Below are positions 17,479 to 26,258 of a stretch of 64,000 bases of DNA, one piece after another. The first letter of the stretch is position 1. Every line of letters starts with the position of its first letter. The notes below the pieces were generated by a model that searched no databases, was not told the DNA's origin, and saw only the letters and a program-made list of their open reading frames with translations. The translations under genes were made by a program, and so were the position numbers. The stretch covers positions 124,001-188,000 of the forward strand of contig NZ_JALBYP010000038.1 of the NCBI RefSeq assembly GCF_022678485.1, read 5' to 3'. The stretch is from Aliiroseovarius sediminis (lineage in GTDB: Bacteria; Pseudomonadota; Alphaproteobacteria; Rhodobacterales; Rhodobacteraceae).

Positions 17479-17656
17479 TTATTGGGTGGCGTGTTTCGAA
17501 GTCGGCATTCGGGCAACGGCCATCTGAAAATTCAAATGCAGGTTCTGCAGACACGACGGCAAGGCTGAAAACCAGAATATTTCCATGGTTTGCGACGTCA
17601 ATCGCGAACGGCCAACCCCGTCGGCGTTCCTGCACTAGACAAGAGGAAAATGATCA

Positions 17657-19585
17657 ATGGCTCAAAAAGAAAAAGCCCCGGTTGTCAGGCTGCATGGCCT
17701 TGAGAAACATACTGGCGTCAGCCTAGTGGAAAGCTCGCGCGTTGCAGACGAAGCGCAAGTGACAGCAGAAGGCGCCGCCACAGAAAGTGTGAACATGGAG
17801 GCAATCGCCGAAACTGATGCTGTTACGAAGGGTTTGCAGCCGGGGCACGGGTCTGGACAGACCATGTCGATCTACGACGTGCTGGATCACACCATGCAAA
17901 GCTCAATGTCTCGTCTCACGCACGGGCTGTCACCTGCTGCGTTGATGGGGGCATGGTTCGACTGGGCCACCCACATTTCTGTGGCACCCGGCAAGCAGTT
18001 GCAACTGGTCGAAAAGGCTGCTGACAAGGTCCGCCGTCAAACCAGTTTCGCAATCAATTGCGCGACGAAGACCGACAAATCCGAACCCTGCATTACCCCA
18101 TTGCCACAGGATGATCGTTTCAGCGACGACGCTTGGCAGATCAAGCCGTTCAACATGATCTATCAGGGCTTTTTGCTTCAGCAGCAGTGGTGGCACAATG
18201 TGGTTACGGACGTTCCCGGTGTCACGGCCCAGCATGAGCGTGAGTTGCAGTTCCTGACGCGTCAGGTGCTGGACATGTATTCGCCTTCAAATTTCCTGCC
18301 CACCAACCCGGAGATCCGGCGCAAAACGCGCAATCAGGCTGGACAAAACCTGATCCGGGGCATGCAGAACTTCGCCGAAGACGTGCAAAGCGCGATGACC
18401 GGCGCACCCCCTGCAGGCACAGAGGATTTCCGGCCGGGCCGGGACGTCGCGGTAACACCGGGCAAGGTGGTTTACCGCAATCGGTTGATCGAGCTTATCC
18501 AGTACGCCCCACTCACGGAGACCGTACGCCCCGAGCCGATCCTGATCGTCCCGGCCTGGATCATGAAGTACTATATCCTTGATTTGTCGCCCGAGAATTC
18601 GTTGGTGAAATACCTTGTCGGGCAAGGCTACACCGTCTTCATGATTTCGTGGAAAAACCCGGACGAAGATGACCGTGATCTGACGATGGAGGACTACCGT
18701 CAACTGGGCGTCATGGCCGCACTTGAGGCCATTCAGGCAATTGTGCCGAGCCAGAAGATTCACGCGACCGGCTATTGTCTGGGCGGTACGTTGCTGGCCA
18801 TTGCCGCCGCGGCGATTGCGCGGGGTGAGGATGACCCCTTTGCATCTGTATCACTGCTGGCCAGTCAGGTCGATTTCACCGAACCCGGCGAGTTGCAGCT
18901 TTTTATCAACGAAAGCCAGCTTGCCTTCCTTGATAGTGTGATGTGGAAGCAGGGCTATCTTGATACCACCCAGATGGGCGGGGCGTTTCAGATGCTACGC
19001 TCAAACGATCTTGTCTGGTCGCGCGCCGTCCGGGAATACCTGCTGGGCGAGCGTCAATCGATGTTCGACCTTATGGCATGGAACGCGGATGGAACCCGTA
19101 TGCCTTATAAGATGCACTCGGAATATTTGCACAAACTGTATCTGAACAACGATCTGGCCGAAGGGCGGTTTGAGGTGGGGGAACGCCCGGTGGCGATTTC
19201 CGATATCCGCGCGCCGATCTTCGCGGTCGGGACGGTGAAGGATCATGTCGCGCCCTGGCACTCGGTGTTCAAGATACACGCACTCACCGATACCGATGTG
19301 ACCTTCGTGTTGACCAGTGGTGGGCACAATGCGGGCATCGTCTCAGAACCTGGCCACCCGCGCCGCTCTTACCGGATAGGCACAAATGACGCGATGGATC
19401 GCTATGTCGACCCAGAAACATGGCTAACCGAGACAGAGACGCGGGACGGATCGTGGTGGGAAGCATGGGTCGCATGGCTTGGTTCAAGATCAGGCAAACC
19501 GACCACACCGCCGGAAATGGGCCGTTCGAAATCTGGCTATCCGGCGCTTGACGATGCGCCCGGCACATATGTCCTGCAACAGTAA
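17657..19585 (+). CDS. phaC: class I poly(3-hydroxyalkanoate) synthase
   Basis: This is a 642-residue polymerase that joins (R)-3-hydroxyacyl-CoA monomers into storage polyester on granules. The N-terminal domain (about 70-290) has the PhaC_N motif block (SPSNFLPTNPEI). The alpha/beta-hydrolase part has the lipase-like box GYCLGG with the catalytic Cys near 374, the Asp in VGTVKDHVAPWHS and the His in SGGHNAGIV, completing the triad. The length is slightly above the usual 560-600 because of an N-terminal extension of about 60 residues of low complexity. AAGAGGA lies upstream of the ATG. No phasin, phaA or phaB gene is adjacent. Confidence 0.95.
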   Translation: MAQKEKAPVVRLHGLEKHTGVSLVESSRVADEAQVTAEGAATESVNMEAIAETDAVTKGLQPGHGSGQTMSIYDVLDHTMQSSMSRLTHGLSPAALMGAWFDWATHISVAPGKQLQLVEKAADKVRRQTSFAINCATKTDKSEPCITPLPQDDRFSDDAWQIKPFNMIYQGFLLQQQWWHNVVTDVPGVTAQHERELQFLTRQVLDMYSPSNFLPTNPEIRRKTRNQAGQNLIRGMQNFAEDVQSAMTGAPPAGTEDFRPGRDVAVTPGKVVYRNRLIELIQYAPLTETVRPEPILIVPAWIMKYYILDLSPENSLVKYLVGQGYTVFMISWKNPDEDDRDLTMEDYRQLGVMAALEAIQAIVPSQKIHATGYCLGGTLLAIAAAAIARGEDDPFASVSLLASQVDFTEPGELQLFINESQLAFLDSVMWKQGYLDTTQMGGAFQMLRSNDLVWSRAVREYLLGERQSMFDLMAWNADGTRMPYKMHSEYLHKLYLNNDLAEGRFEVGERPVAISDIRAPIFAVGTVKDHVAPWHSVFKIHALTDTDVTFVLTSGGHNAGIVSEPGHPRRSYRIGTNDAMDRYVDPETWLTETETRDGSWWEAWVAWLGSRSGKPTTPPEMGRSKSGYPALDDAPGTYVLQQ

Positions 19586-19629
19586 CCCAGTCGACCCAGA
19601 AAACCGACGCCTGGACAGAGAATAGAAAA

Positions 19630-20031
19630 ATGTCTTCAAACCGAAAAACCAGCCTGACCATCGCCGCCGCCGTGGCGCTGGCCTTTGGCGCGCTCACGGT
19701 GCTTTCTGGCGGGCGGGCGCTATTTGGTGGGGCGGATGCACGTGCCGCAGTCGGTGACGCCGTGCCGTTCGTATTGTGGTTCAACTTTCTCGCGGGTTTC
19801 GCCTATATTGTCGCCGGCATAGGGTTGTTTCTGCGCCATCCCCCAGCGGTCTGGATTTCCATCGGAATTTTTGCAAGCACCGCCTTGGTGGCGTTGGCCT
19901 TTGGTTACCACGTGATGCAAGGTGGCGCGTTCGAGATGCGCACCGTTGGCGCGATGGTTCTGCGCACTGGAGTGTGGGCGGTTATTTCCGTTGTGGCTTG
20001 GCATCATATCAGGCAGGCACCAGTTATCTGA
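19630..20031 (+). CDS. four-helix hypothetical membrane protein
   Basis: This is a 133-residue protein with four hydrophobic segments (about 10-28, 45-65, 72-92, 105-125) and short loops. It follows phaC by 44 bp on the same strand and converges on the histidine kinase gene with only 11 bp between. No motif points to a function. The composition and codon use look genuine. Confidence 0.7.
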   Translation: MSSNRKTSLTIAAAVALAFGALTVLSGGRALFGGADARAAVGDAVPFVLWFNFLAGFAYIVAGIGLFLRHPPAVWISIGIFASTALVALAFGYHVMQGGAFEMRTVGAMVLRTGVWAVISVVAWHHIRQAPVI

Positions 20032-20042
20032 GGGCGGGGCGT

Positions 20043-21383
20043 TCAGCCCTTCTGATGGGTGCCCGGCAAGTGAAACACCGCCTCGAACCCGTCGGTTCGA
20101 CCCTGCGGCGGAGAATGCAGGGTGAACTTTGCCTGCGCCCCGTCGGCAATTGCCTGCACGATGGACAGGCCCAACCCACTGCCCGTTGCGCTGGTCTGCC
20201 CTCGTTCAAACCGGGCGGTCAGCTGCGCCAAGGTTGCGGGGGCAACCAGTGGGCCATCATTGATCACGCGCAACTTGCCGTCACTGTTCAATCGCAGATC
20301 GACGGGACTGTCGACCTTGCCATGACGCACGGCATTTTCGATCAGGTTACGAACGACGATTGCGAAAACGTCCGGGTCAAGGTCAGACAGAACTGGCGTG
20401 TCGGAAACCGTGCTTTGGATACACGCAGGTCCGGCAGATTTGTCGCAGTCAGACAGCACTATGTCTAGCACGGGGCGCAGGTCCGACTTGGCATCGCGGC
20501 GCAAACGACCCCCTTCGGCGCGCGCCAATTGCATGAGTTTTTCGGACAACCGCGTCAGCCGCTTAAGCGCAACCTCAATCTCTGCCGCCCGCTGGGTTGT
20601 GTTGGCCTCGGCGGTTTCATCCATCAGCCTCTGGGTCTGAGCAAGGGCTGCGGCGACCGGCGTGCGCAATTCATGCGCGGCGTTGGCGGTAAAGCTGCGT
20701 TCGGCCTCAAGCGCGCGCGCAAGTCGGTCCAGCACTTCATTCACAGCTTCAGCCACCGGCCTGATTTCGTCCGGAAGGTTGCCGTCACCGACTGCCGATA
20801 GATCACGCGCACCGCGATGAGCCAACGCGAGAGAGAAGCGGCGCACGGGCCGCAGGCTGCGCCGGACAATCAACAACACACCGACCAAACCCAGCGGAAT
20901 GACCACAAGCAGCGGCAAGGCTAGCCCTGCCAAGACCTCGCGGGCGACCTCGTTCCGGTGGGTCAATGGCTCGGCGACAGCGATATTGATGGAACCCTGC
21001 AACGCTGCATCATAATAAAGCCGATGGGTCGCGGTTTGCCGGAACCCCATACCATCGAAAGGCGGGAAATCCGCATCTTCGGCATTGTGCGATCGCAGCA
21101 ACACGCGGCCCTGATCATCGCGCACGATATAGGTAAAGAATTCCTCGTGCCGGCGCAGGGTGGCGATGCGCTCGCTGATCCCTTCTTCCTCGCGATCAAG
21201 AATGTCCAGCACGGCCAGCGGTAGGATGCGTTGGGCAGTTTCCTCCAACGTGGAATCGAACACCTCGTCCATCTCGCCGCGCACAAGGGTTGCGGTGGTC
21301 CATGCTGTCGCCAGCCATAACAAAGTCAGGCCGATCCCAAGCCACAGCGCCAACCGCCCTTGCAGGGAACGCGGCCCCCTCAT
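20043..21383 (-). CDS. sensor histidine kinase (TctE/QseC type)
   Basis: This is a 446-residue membrane sensor. Two helices (about 12-32 and 152-175) flank a periplasmic domain of the 2CSK_N kind (GEMDEVFDSTLEETAQRILP). A HAMP-like linker follows, then the phospho-acceptor H-box AHELRTPVAAALAQ, the N-box NLIENAVRHG and G-box GSGLGLSIVQ. The start overlaps the response regulator stop by ATGA, so the pair is one transcript. It probably controls the divergent PepSY/cytochrome operon; that is inference from position, as in many PepSY-linked two-component pairs. Confidence 0.93.
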   Translation of the reverse strand: MRGPRSLQGRLALWLGIGLTLLWLATAWTTATLVRGEMDEVFDSTLEETAQRILPLAVLDILDREEEGISERIATLRRHEEFFTYIVRDDQGRVLLRSHNAEDADFPPFDGMGFRQTATHRLYYDAALQGSINIAVAEPLTHRNEVAREVLAGLALPLLVVIPLGLVGVLLIVRRSLRPVRRFSLALAHRGARDLSAVGDGNLPDEIRPVAEAVNEVLDRLARALEAERSFTANAAHELRTPVAAALAQTQRLMDETAEANTTQRAAEIEVALKRLTRLSEKLMQLARAEGGRLRRDAKSDLRPVLDIVLSDCDKSAGPACIQSTVSDTPVLSDLDPDVFAIVVRNLIENAVRHGKVDSPVDLRLNSDGKLRVINDGPLVAPATLAQLTARFERGQTSATGSGLGLSIVQAIADGAQAKFTLHSPPQGRTDGFEAVFHLPGTHQKG

Positions 21384-22039
21384 GGAGCACCCAGCCGGTA
21401 ACCCATGCCGCGCACGGTTTCGATCCGCTCGCGCCCCAGCTTCTTGCGCAGCCGGCTGACATGGACCTCGATCGTGTTGCTTTCGATTTCGGACTCGAAG
21501 GAATAGAGACGCTCTTCCAGCTGTGCCTTTGACAGAAGCTGCTGGGGACGTTGCACGAAAGCTTCAAACAGCACCCATTCGCGTGCGGTTAGCGACACCG
21601 GTTTGCCAGCACGGTGGACCGAGTGCGCGGCCAGATCGACCTGCAGATCGCCCAGTGTGACCAGCGGGTTCGGGTTGCCGGCATAGCGCCGCGCAACCGC
21701 GCCAAGGCGTGCCGACAGTTCGGACAAATCGAAGGGTTTGACCATGTAATCATCAGCGCCCGCATTCAGCCCCTCAATTCGGTCACTGATCTGATCCAGC
21801 GCCGTCAGGATGATTACGGGCGTTACGTCGCCCCGCTTTCGAAGCGCGCGCAAGAACGGCTGGCCTCGACCGTCAGGCAGCATGAGGTCCAGCAGGATCA
21901 GATCATAAGCGGCAACATCTAAGTATTGACCTGCCTCATCCAGCCGCTTAGCCCAGTCGATGGAATGGCCGTCGGCGGTGATTTGGTCGCGCACCGCAGC
22001 GCCAAGCACCGTGTCATCTTCGATCAGCAGCACGCGCAT
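21380..22039 (-). CDS. OmpR-family response regulator
   Basis: This is a 219-residue regulator. The receiver domain has the acidic pair EDD (residues 7-9), the phospho-accepting Asp in DLILLDLMLPDGRG, the Thr in IILTALD and the Lys in VKPFDL. The C-terminal winged helix ends IEVHVSRLRKKLGRERIET then VRGMGYRL. The ATG at 22039 has AGGA upstream. A longer frame up to 23014 exists but lies antisense to the PepSY gene and is rejected. It pairs with the histidine kinase downstream. Confidence 0.95.
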   Translation of the reverse strand: MRVLLIEDDTVLGAAVRDQITADGHSIDWAKRLDEAGQYLDVAAYDLILLDLMLPDGRGQPFLRALRKRGDVTPVIILTALDQISDRIEGLNAGADDYMVKPFDLSELSARLGAVARRYAGNPNPLVTLGDLQVDLAAHSVHRAGKPVSLTAREWVLFEAFVQRPQQLLSKAQLEERLYSFESEIESNTIEVHVSRLRKKLGRERIETVRGMGYRLGAP

Positions 22040-22094
22040 GATATTCTGTCCTGTTGTCTTCGCACAGCCTCTATCACCGACAAAGCTGACATGC

Positions 22095-22125
22095 ACCTGA
22101 AGCGAAACATGCGCGCCCTTCAGGT
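22095..22125. promoter_or_regulatory. inverted repeat in the divergent regulator/PepSY region
   Basis: A perfect 8-bp inverted repeat, ACCTGAAG (22095-22102) and CTTCAGGT (22118-22125), is separated by 15 bp. It sits between the response regulator start and the PepSY gene start and is a candidate binding site for the regulator. OmpR-type proteins more often use direct repeats, so the assignment is tentative. Confidence 0.35.
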
Positions 22126-22183
22126 CAGTGTCAGGATCGGGCGCAATAAGGAGATACACCCACTGGATACAGGAGATGGGAAG

Positions 22184-22765
22184 ATGAGAAAATACCTTAT
22201 GACGGCAACCCTGCTTGCGGGCATTGGCGCAACTGGCATGGCATTTGCCGGGGACGACTGTCGTGTGCCCAAAGCCGACTGGCAGCCGCGTGAAGCCGTG
22301 CAGGCGATGGCCGAAAAGCAGGGCTGGACCCTGCGCAGGATCGAAACCGATGACGGCTGTTACGAGATCAAGGGCACTGATGCACAGGGCCGCGAGATAG
22401 AGGCCAAACTTGATCCCGCCACCTTGGCGGTCGTCAAGATGCAGTATGACGATGGCGATTGCCGCGTGCCGATGGCCGACTGGCAACCGCGCGAAGCCGT
22501 GCAAGCTATGGCCGAAAAGCAAGGTTGGACCGTGCGCCGGATCAAGACCGATGACGGTTGTTATGAAATCAAGGGGCGCGATGCACAGGGCCGCCAGATC
22601 GAAGTCAAGCTCGACCCAGCCACACTGGACGTGGTCGAGTGGGAGTATGACGACGATGACGACGACTATCGTGGCAGTGGGAACAACGCCGCCCCAACCG
22701 GGACCGTGGCACCACCTGCCAACGGGCTGTTTAGCCCCGGCGCGCGCCCTGTCGTTGAACAATGA
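22184..22765 (+). CDS. exported protein with two tandem PepSY domains
   Basis: This is a 193-residue protein. The signal peptide (residues 1-22, MRKYLMTATLLAGIGATGMA) is followed by two nearly identical units of about 66 residues. Each runs from DCRVP through ADWQPREAVQAMAEKQGW and DDGCYEIKG to KLDPATL. The C-terminus is acidic then Pro/Gly-rich. The units match the PepSY_2 pattern, with two Cys each that may pair. The ATG at 22184 has AGGAG upstream; the longer frame starting at 21926 is antisense to the regulator. The stop overlaps the cytochrome b561 start as ATGA. PepSY proteins of this type are often under an adjacent two-component system. The near identity of the two units implies a recent internal duplication. 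Confidence 0.88.
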   Translation: MRKYLMTATLLAGIGATGMAFAGDDCRVPKADWQPREAVQAMAEKQGWTLRRIETDDGCYEIKGTDAQGREIEAKLDPATLAVVKMQYDDGDCRVPMADWQPREAVQAMAEKQGWTVRRIKTDDGCYEIKGRDAQGRQIEVKLDPATLDVVEWEYDDDDDDYRGSGNNAAPTGTVAPPANGLFSPGARPVVEQ

Positions 22766-23361
22766 TCCGCGTCTGGGATCCCTTGGTGCGGCTTGTCCAC
22801 TGGTCGCTGGTCGTTGCTTTTGCAATCGCCTGGCTGACCGGTGACGAAAGCGAAAGCTGGCACATCTGGGCGGGCTATGCTGCTGCTGGGTTGATCGGCT
22901 TGCGGCTGATCTGGGGCCTTGTCGGACCTCGATACGCCAGATTTTCGCAATTTGTGCGCGGGCCGGGGACCGTAACGCGCTATCTGCGTGATATGCTGCG
23001 CGGACGTGAGGCACGGTATGTCGGCCACAACCCAGCGGGTGCGGTCATGGTTCTTGCGCTTCTCGTGACCCTGTCTGCCACCGCCTTCACAGGATGGCTG
23101 ATGGTCGAGCCCGCGCGCATGGCGTACCTGCCCGATCTGGCCCAGTTTGTTTCCCCGGCTTTTGCCGATGACAATGCAAAGCGAGGAGGTGACGAGGAGG
23201 CGCTTGAAGAGGTGCATGAGATGCTGGCCAACCTGTTGCTGGTACTTGTCGTCCTGCACATAGCAGGCGTCATCCTTGCGTCGCGCCGTCACCACGAAAA
23301 CCTTCCGCGCGCCATGATCACCGGTCGCAAACGTGCGCCAAGCCCCGAAGATATCGCCTGA
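22762..23361 (+). CDS. cytochrome b561 domain membrane protein
   Basis: This is a 199-residue protein with four membrane segments and His residues in the places expected for two b-type haems: RLVHWSLVVAFA in helix 1, ESWHIWAGYAA in helix 2, and LHIAGVILASRRHH at the end of helix 4. An acidic cytoplasmic or periplasmic loop (GGDEEALEEVHEML) precedes the last helix. It starts inside the PepSY stop codon. The expected role is electron transfer across the inner membrane, perhaps to the PepSY protein or a periplasmic acceptor. A terminator follows 50 bp downstream. Confidence 0.92.
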   Translation: MIRVWDPLVRLVHWSLVVAFAIAWLTGDESESWHIWAGYAAAGLIGLRLIWGLVGPRYARFSQFVRGPGTVTRYLRDMLRGREARYVGHNPAGAVMVLALLVTLSATAFTGWLMVEPARMAYLPDLAQFVSPAFADDNAKRGGDEEALEEVHEMLANLLLVLVVLHIAGVILASRRHHENLPRAMITGRKRAPSPEDIA

Positions 23362-23410
23362 CCAAAAGGCGATACCCTGCAGACCATGCGTCCCGTTGGC
23401 CTGCAGACTG

Positions 23411-23445
23411 GCCCCGCTGTCATCTCCAGTGCAGCGGGGCTTTTT
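23411..23445 (+). terminator. rho-independent terminator
   Basis: A perfect 9-bp stem GCCCCGCTG (23411-23419) / CAGCGGGGC (23432-23440) with a 12-base loop is followed by TTTTT. It closes the PepSY/cytochrome b561 transcript and separates it from the DUF2271 gene. Confidence 0.9.
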
Positions 23446-23557
23446 CTTGGCCGATAAAACCTGACGCCAAGCTGAAGCGAATTTCCCGTTTCCGTCAGGC
23501 AGCCATCAGTCGGACCGCTCAAACAGAGCCTGAAACAACCCATATCGGAGAAACCCC

Positions 23558-24028
23558 ATGAAAACCCTGTTATCCGCCCTTGCCCTGACCACCGCGCTGA
23601 CCGTTCCGGTGCTGGCAACTGCCAAACCGGTCACCCTGACGACCAACATGAACCAGTATGGGGGCGACGGTGCCTATCTCGCGCTGTACGTCACTGATGC
23701 GCAGGGCACTTACATGGGCAGCCTGTGGATGGCTGGCGGTAAGTCGAAATATTACGAACATCTGAGTGACTGGCATCGCGCCACCGCCGGCAATTTGGCC
23801 GAGATCAACGGCATCACCGGGGCCAGTGTTGGTGCCGGGCGGCAGTTGAAAATCACGCTCGATCTGGCCGATGCGCTGTTTGACGCAGGCTATGAGCTGC
23901 ATATCGACGCCTCGGTCGAAGACATGCGCGACAGCCCGTCCGAAGTGGTCGTGCCGCTGACCACCGAAGGGGCAGGACAGCCGGTCGCCGGTCGTCGCTA
24001 TATCCGCGATTTCAACTACGACATGTAA
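23558..24028 (+). CDS. DUF2271 exported protein
   Basis: This is a 156-residue protein with a clear signal peptide (residues 1-22, ending VLATAKP). The mature part has the DUF2271 pattern: SLWMAGGKSKYYEHLSDWHR, and a C-terminal RDFNYDM. A segment EINGITGASVGAG resembles the D-x-I-S/T-G-A-T flavin-attachment motif used by ApbE, with Asn in place of Asp and Ser as the last residue. It heads a three-gene run with the PepSY-reductase and ApbE. A role as a periplasmic partner in electron transfer is inferred from this context. Confidence 0.85.
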   Translation: MKTLLSALALTTALTVPVLATAKPVTLTTNMNQYGGDGAYLALYVTDAQGTYMGSLWMAGGKSKYYEHLSDWHRATAGNLAEINGITGASVGAGRQLKITLDLADALFDAGYELHIDASVEDMRDSPSEVVVPLTTEGAGQPVAGRRYIRDFNYDM

Positions 24029-24050
24029 ACCACCGCGAAGGAACCTTGCC

Positions 24051-26258
24051 ATGCTGCGCGCTCTGCACAAATTCCCCGGCCTGATTGCGGCCTTGCTGAT
24101 TATCTTCATGACGCTCAGCGGCGCCGTGCTGAGCGTTCTTCCAGCGTTGGAAGCCGTGCAGGCCCCCGCACAGTCCGACCCAAACTTGACCGTCGCCACA
24201 CTGGCGGATCGTGTCGCCACCGCTTACCCCGGTGTCGAACAAATCCGCCGCGCGCCTTCGGGGCGGATCACGGCGTTTTATTTTGACGGCGGGCAGCCCG
24301 GTTCGGTGATCATTGACCCCGCCAGTGGCGTGGGCGTCGCCGATTATGAACCGTCTGCATTTCAGCGTTGGATGACAAACCTGCATCGTTCGTTGTTTCT
24401 GGACGATGCAGGGCGGTTGACCGCAGCGGCAGGCGCGGCGGCGCTTTTGGTGCTGTCGATTTCAGGTCTGATGCTGACTGCGCGGCGGGTTGGCGGCTGG
24501 CGGCGCTTCTTTTCGCGTCTGCGCGGCCCGCTTATGGGGCGCTTGCATGTGGAAGTGGCGCGGGTCAGCGTTGCTGGCTTGCTGCTGTCGTCCCTCACGG
24601 CGTTGTTCATGACCGCCAGCACCTTCGATCTGATACCGCAAGGCAACGCTGCGGCGTTCCCGCGCGAAGTCAGCGGCCAGACAGGGGCCGCGCCTACCAC
24701 CATGGATGCGCTGCGAGAGACGCCAGTGGAGGCTCTGCGCGAGCTGACCTTTCCCTATCCGGGCGACGCAACGGATGCTTTCAAGCTAAAGACCACCGCC
24801 GGTGAAGGGTATCTTGATCAAGGCACCGGGGCGATGTTGGTCTGGACCGATGCGGGCGGATGGCAACGGGTGACGGAAACCATTTATATGTTACACACCG
24901 GGCAAGGCATGGCGTGGTTGGGGCTTATTCTTGGGCTGATGGCACTTGGCGCGCCGTTTATGGCTGTGACGGGTGTGATCTTGTGGGTGCAAGCGCGACG
25001 TGCGCGGCCTCGGATCAAGGGCAATATCGCGGTCGGACAGGCGGACACGGTTCTTCTGGTCGGCAGCGAAGGTGGCAGCACATGGGGTTTTGCCGCCACG
25101 CTGCACGAGGCGCTGACGCTGGCAGGGCACAAAGTTCACGCCGCCCCGATGTCGCAGTTTTCGCCGGATCGTTACAAACAAGCCGAACGCATCATCGTGC
25201 TTGCCGCCACCTATGGCGAGGGCACGGCCCCGGCATTAGCAAAGGGTTTCCTTGATCGGCTGTCGGGTTTGCAAAAGACACCGGTCATGCCGCTGGCTGT
25301 GCTGGGCTTCGGCGACCGGAAGTTTCCCGATTTCTGCGCCTATGCCGCCGATGTGGCGCGTGTCGCAAAGGAAAAAGGCTGGGCGCAGCTGTTACCAATG
25401 GGAACGGTCGACCGTCAGTCGCCGCAGGAATTCGCCCGTTGGGGGCGCGATCTGGGCCGCGCCCTTGGCCAGTCGCTGGATCTGTCGCACAGCCCGGCGA
25501 TCCCGCGCAGTCATGCGTTGCCCCTGATTTCGCGCCGCGACTATGGTGCCGAAATGCAGACCCCTGCCGCGATCCTGCGCTTTGCCATTCCCACGGTCGG
25601 GTTCTGGGCACGGCTGAAGGCGCGCGGTTTGGGGCGATTCTCGGCCGGGGATCTGCTGGGGATCATTCCCGAAGGCTCGCATGTGCCGCGGTTTTATTCT
25701 CTGGCCTCAGGGCGCGGCGATGGTTTTGTCGAGATTTGCGTTAGTCGCCATCCCAGCGGTCTGTGCTCGGGTCAGCTTCTTGATCTAGAGGTCGGCGACA
25801 GCGTGCAGGGCTTTATTCGCCACAATCCCGACTTTCGACCGGTTCGAGGGCGCAAACCGGTCATTCTGATCGGCGCGGGTACTGGAATTGGGCCCCTGGC
25901 TGGTTTCGCGCGGGCCAACCATTCGCGACGCCCGATGCATCTTTATTTTGGGGCACGGCACCCGGATTGTGATCTGTTTTATGAAGCCGAGATGCAGGGC
26001 TGGCAAAAAGACGGCAACCTTACCGCAGCCACCACGGCGTTTTCACGCACCAACGCCCGCGCTTATGTGCAGGATGCCCTGCGCAATGATGCGGATCACA
26101 TTGCCAAGCTGATCAGTGACGGTGCGCAAGTGCTCGTCTGCGGTGGGCGCGACATGGCCGCAGGGGTGGCCGATGCATTGGCCGATATTCTGATCGCCGC
26201 CGGGTTGACCTCCGCCCTGTTGAAAGCCGAGGGACGATATGTCGAAGATACCTACTGA
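24051..26258 (+). CDS. PepSY-membrane / flavodoxin / NADPH-reductase fusion protein
   Basis: This is a 735-residue fusion. The N-terminal 330 residues form a PepSY-associated membrane domain with four helices (HKFPGLIAALLIIFMTLSG at the start, others near 125, 175 and 295). A flavodoxin domain follows (about 340-480: LVGSEGGSTWGFAATL and LAATYGEGTAPAL). The C-terminal ferredoxin-reductase-like part has RFYSLASG for FAD, GAGTGIGPLAGF for NADPH and the end LVCGGRDMAAGVADAL. It should pass electrons from NADPH through flavins to the membrane part and outward. Its stop lies inside the apbE gene (20-bp overlap). Such fusions have been linked to iron-siderophore reduction, which here is inference. 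Confidence 0.9.
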   Translation: MLRALHKFPGLIAALLIIFMTLSGAVLSVLPALEAVQAPAQSDPNLTVATLADRVATAYPGVEQIRRAPSGRITAFYFDGGQPGSVIIDPASGVGVADYEPSAFQRWMTNLHRSLFLDDAGRLTAAAGAAALLVLSISGLMLTARRVGGWRRFFSRLRGPLMGRLHVEVARVSVAGLLLSSLTALFMTASTFDLIPQGNAAAFPREVSGQTGAAPTTMDALRETPVEALRELTFPYPGDATDAFKLKTTAGEGYLDQGTGAMLVWTDAGGWQRVTETIYMLHTGQGMAWLGLILGLMALGAPFMAVTGVILWVQARRARPRIKGNIAVGQADTVLLVGSEGGSTWGFAATLHEALTLAGHKVHAAPMSQFSPDRYKQAERIIVLAATYGEGTAPALAKGFLDRLSGLQKTPVMPLAVLGFGDRKFPDFCAYAADVARVAKEKGWAQLLPMGTVDRQSPQEFARWGRDLGRALGQSLDLSHSPAIPRSHALPLISRRDYGAEMQTPAAILRFAIPTVGFWARLKARGLGRFSAGDLLGIIPEGSHVPRFYSLASGRGDGFVEICVSRHPSGLCSGQLLDLEVGDSVQGFIRHNPDFRPVRGRKPVILIGAGTGIGPLAGFARANHSRRPMHLYFGARHPDCDLFYEAEMQGWQKDGNLTAATTAFSRTNARAYVQDALRNDADHIAKLISDGAQVLVCGGRDMAAGVADALADILIAAGLTSALLKAEGRYVEDTY

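Noticed and set aside
21380-23014. 544-codon frame extending the response regulator upstream
   Set aside because: The extension is antisense to the PepSY and cytochrome genes; the conserved receiver domain starts at MRVLLIEDD with its own ribosome binding site at 22039.
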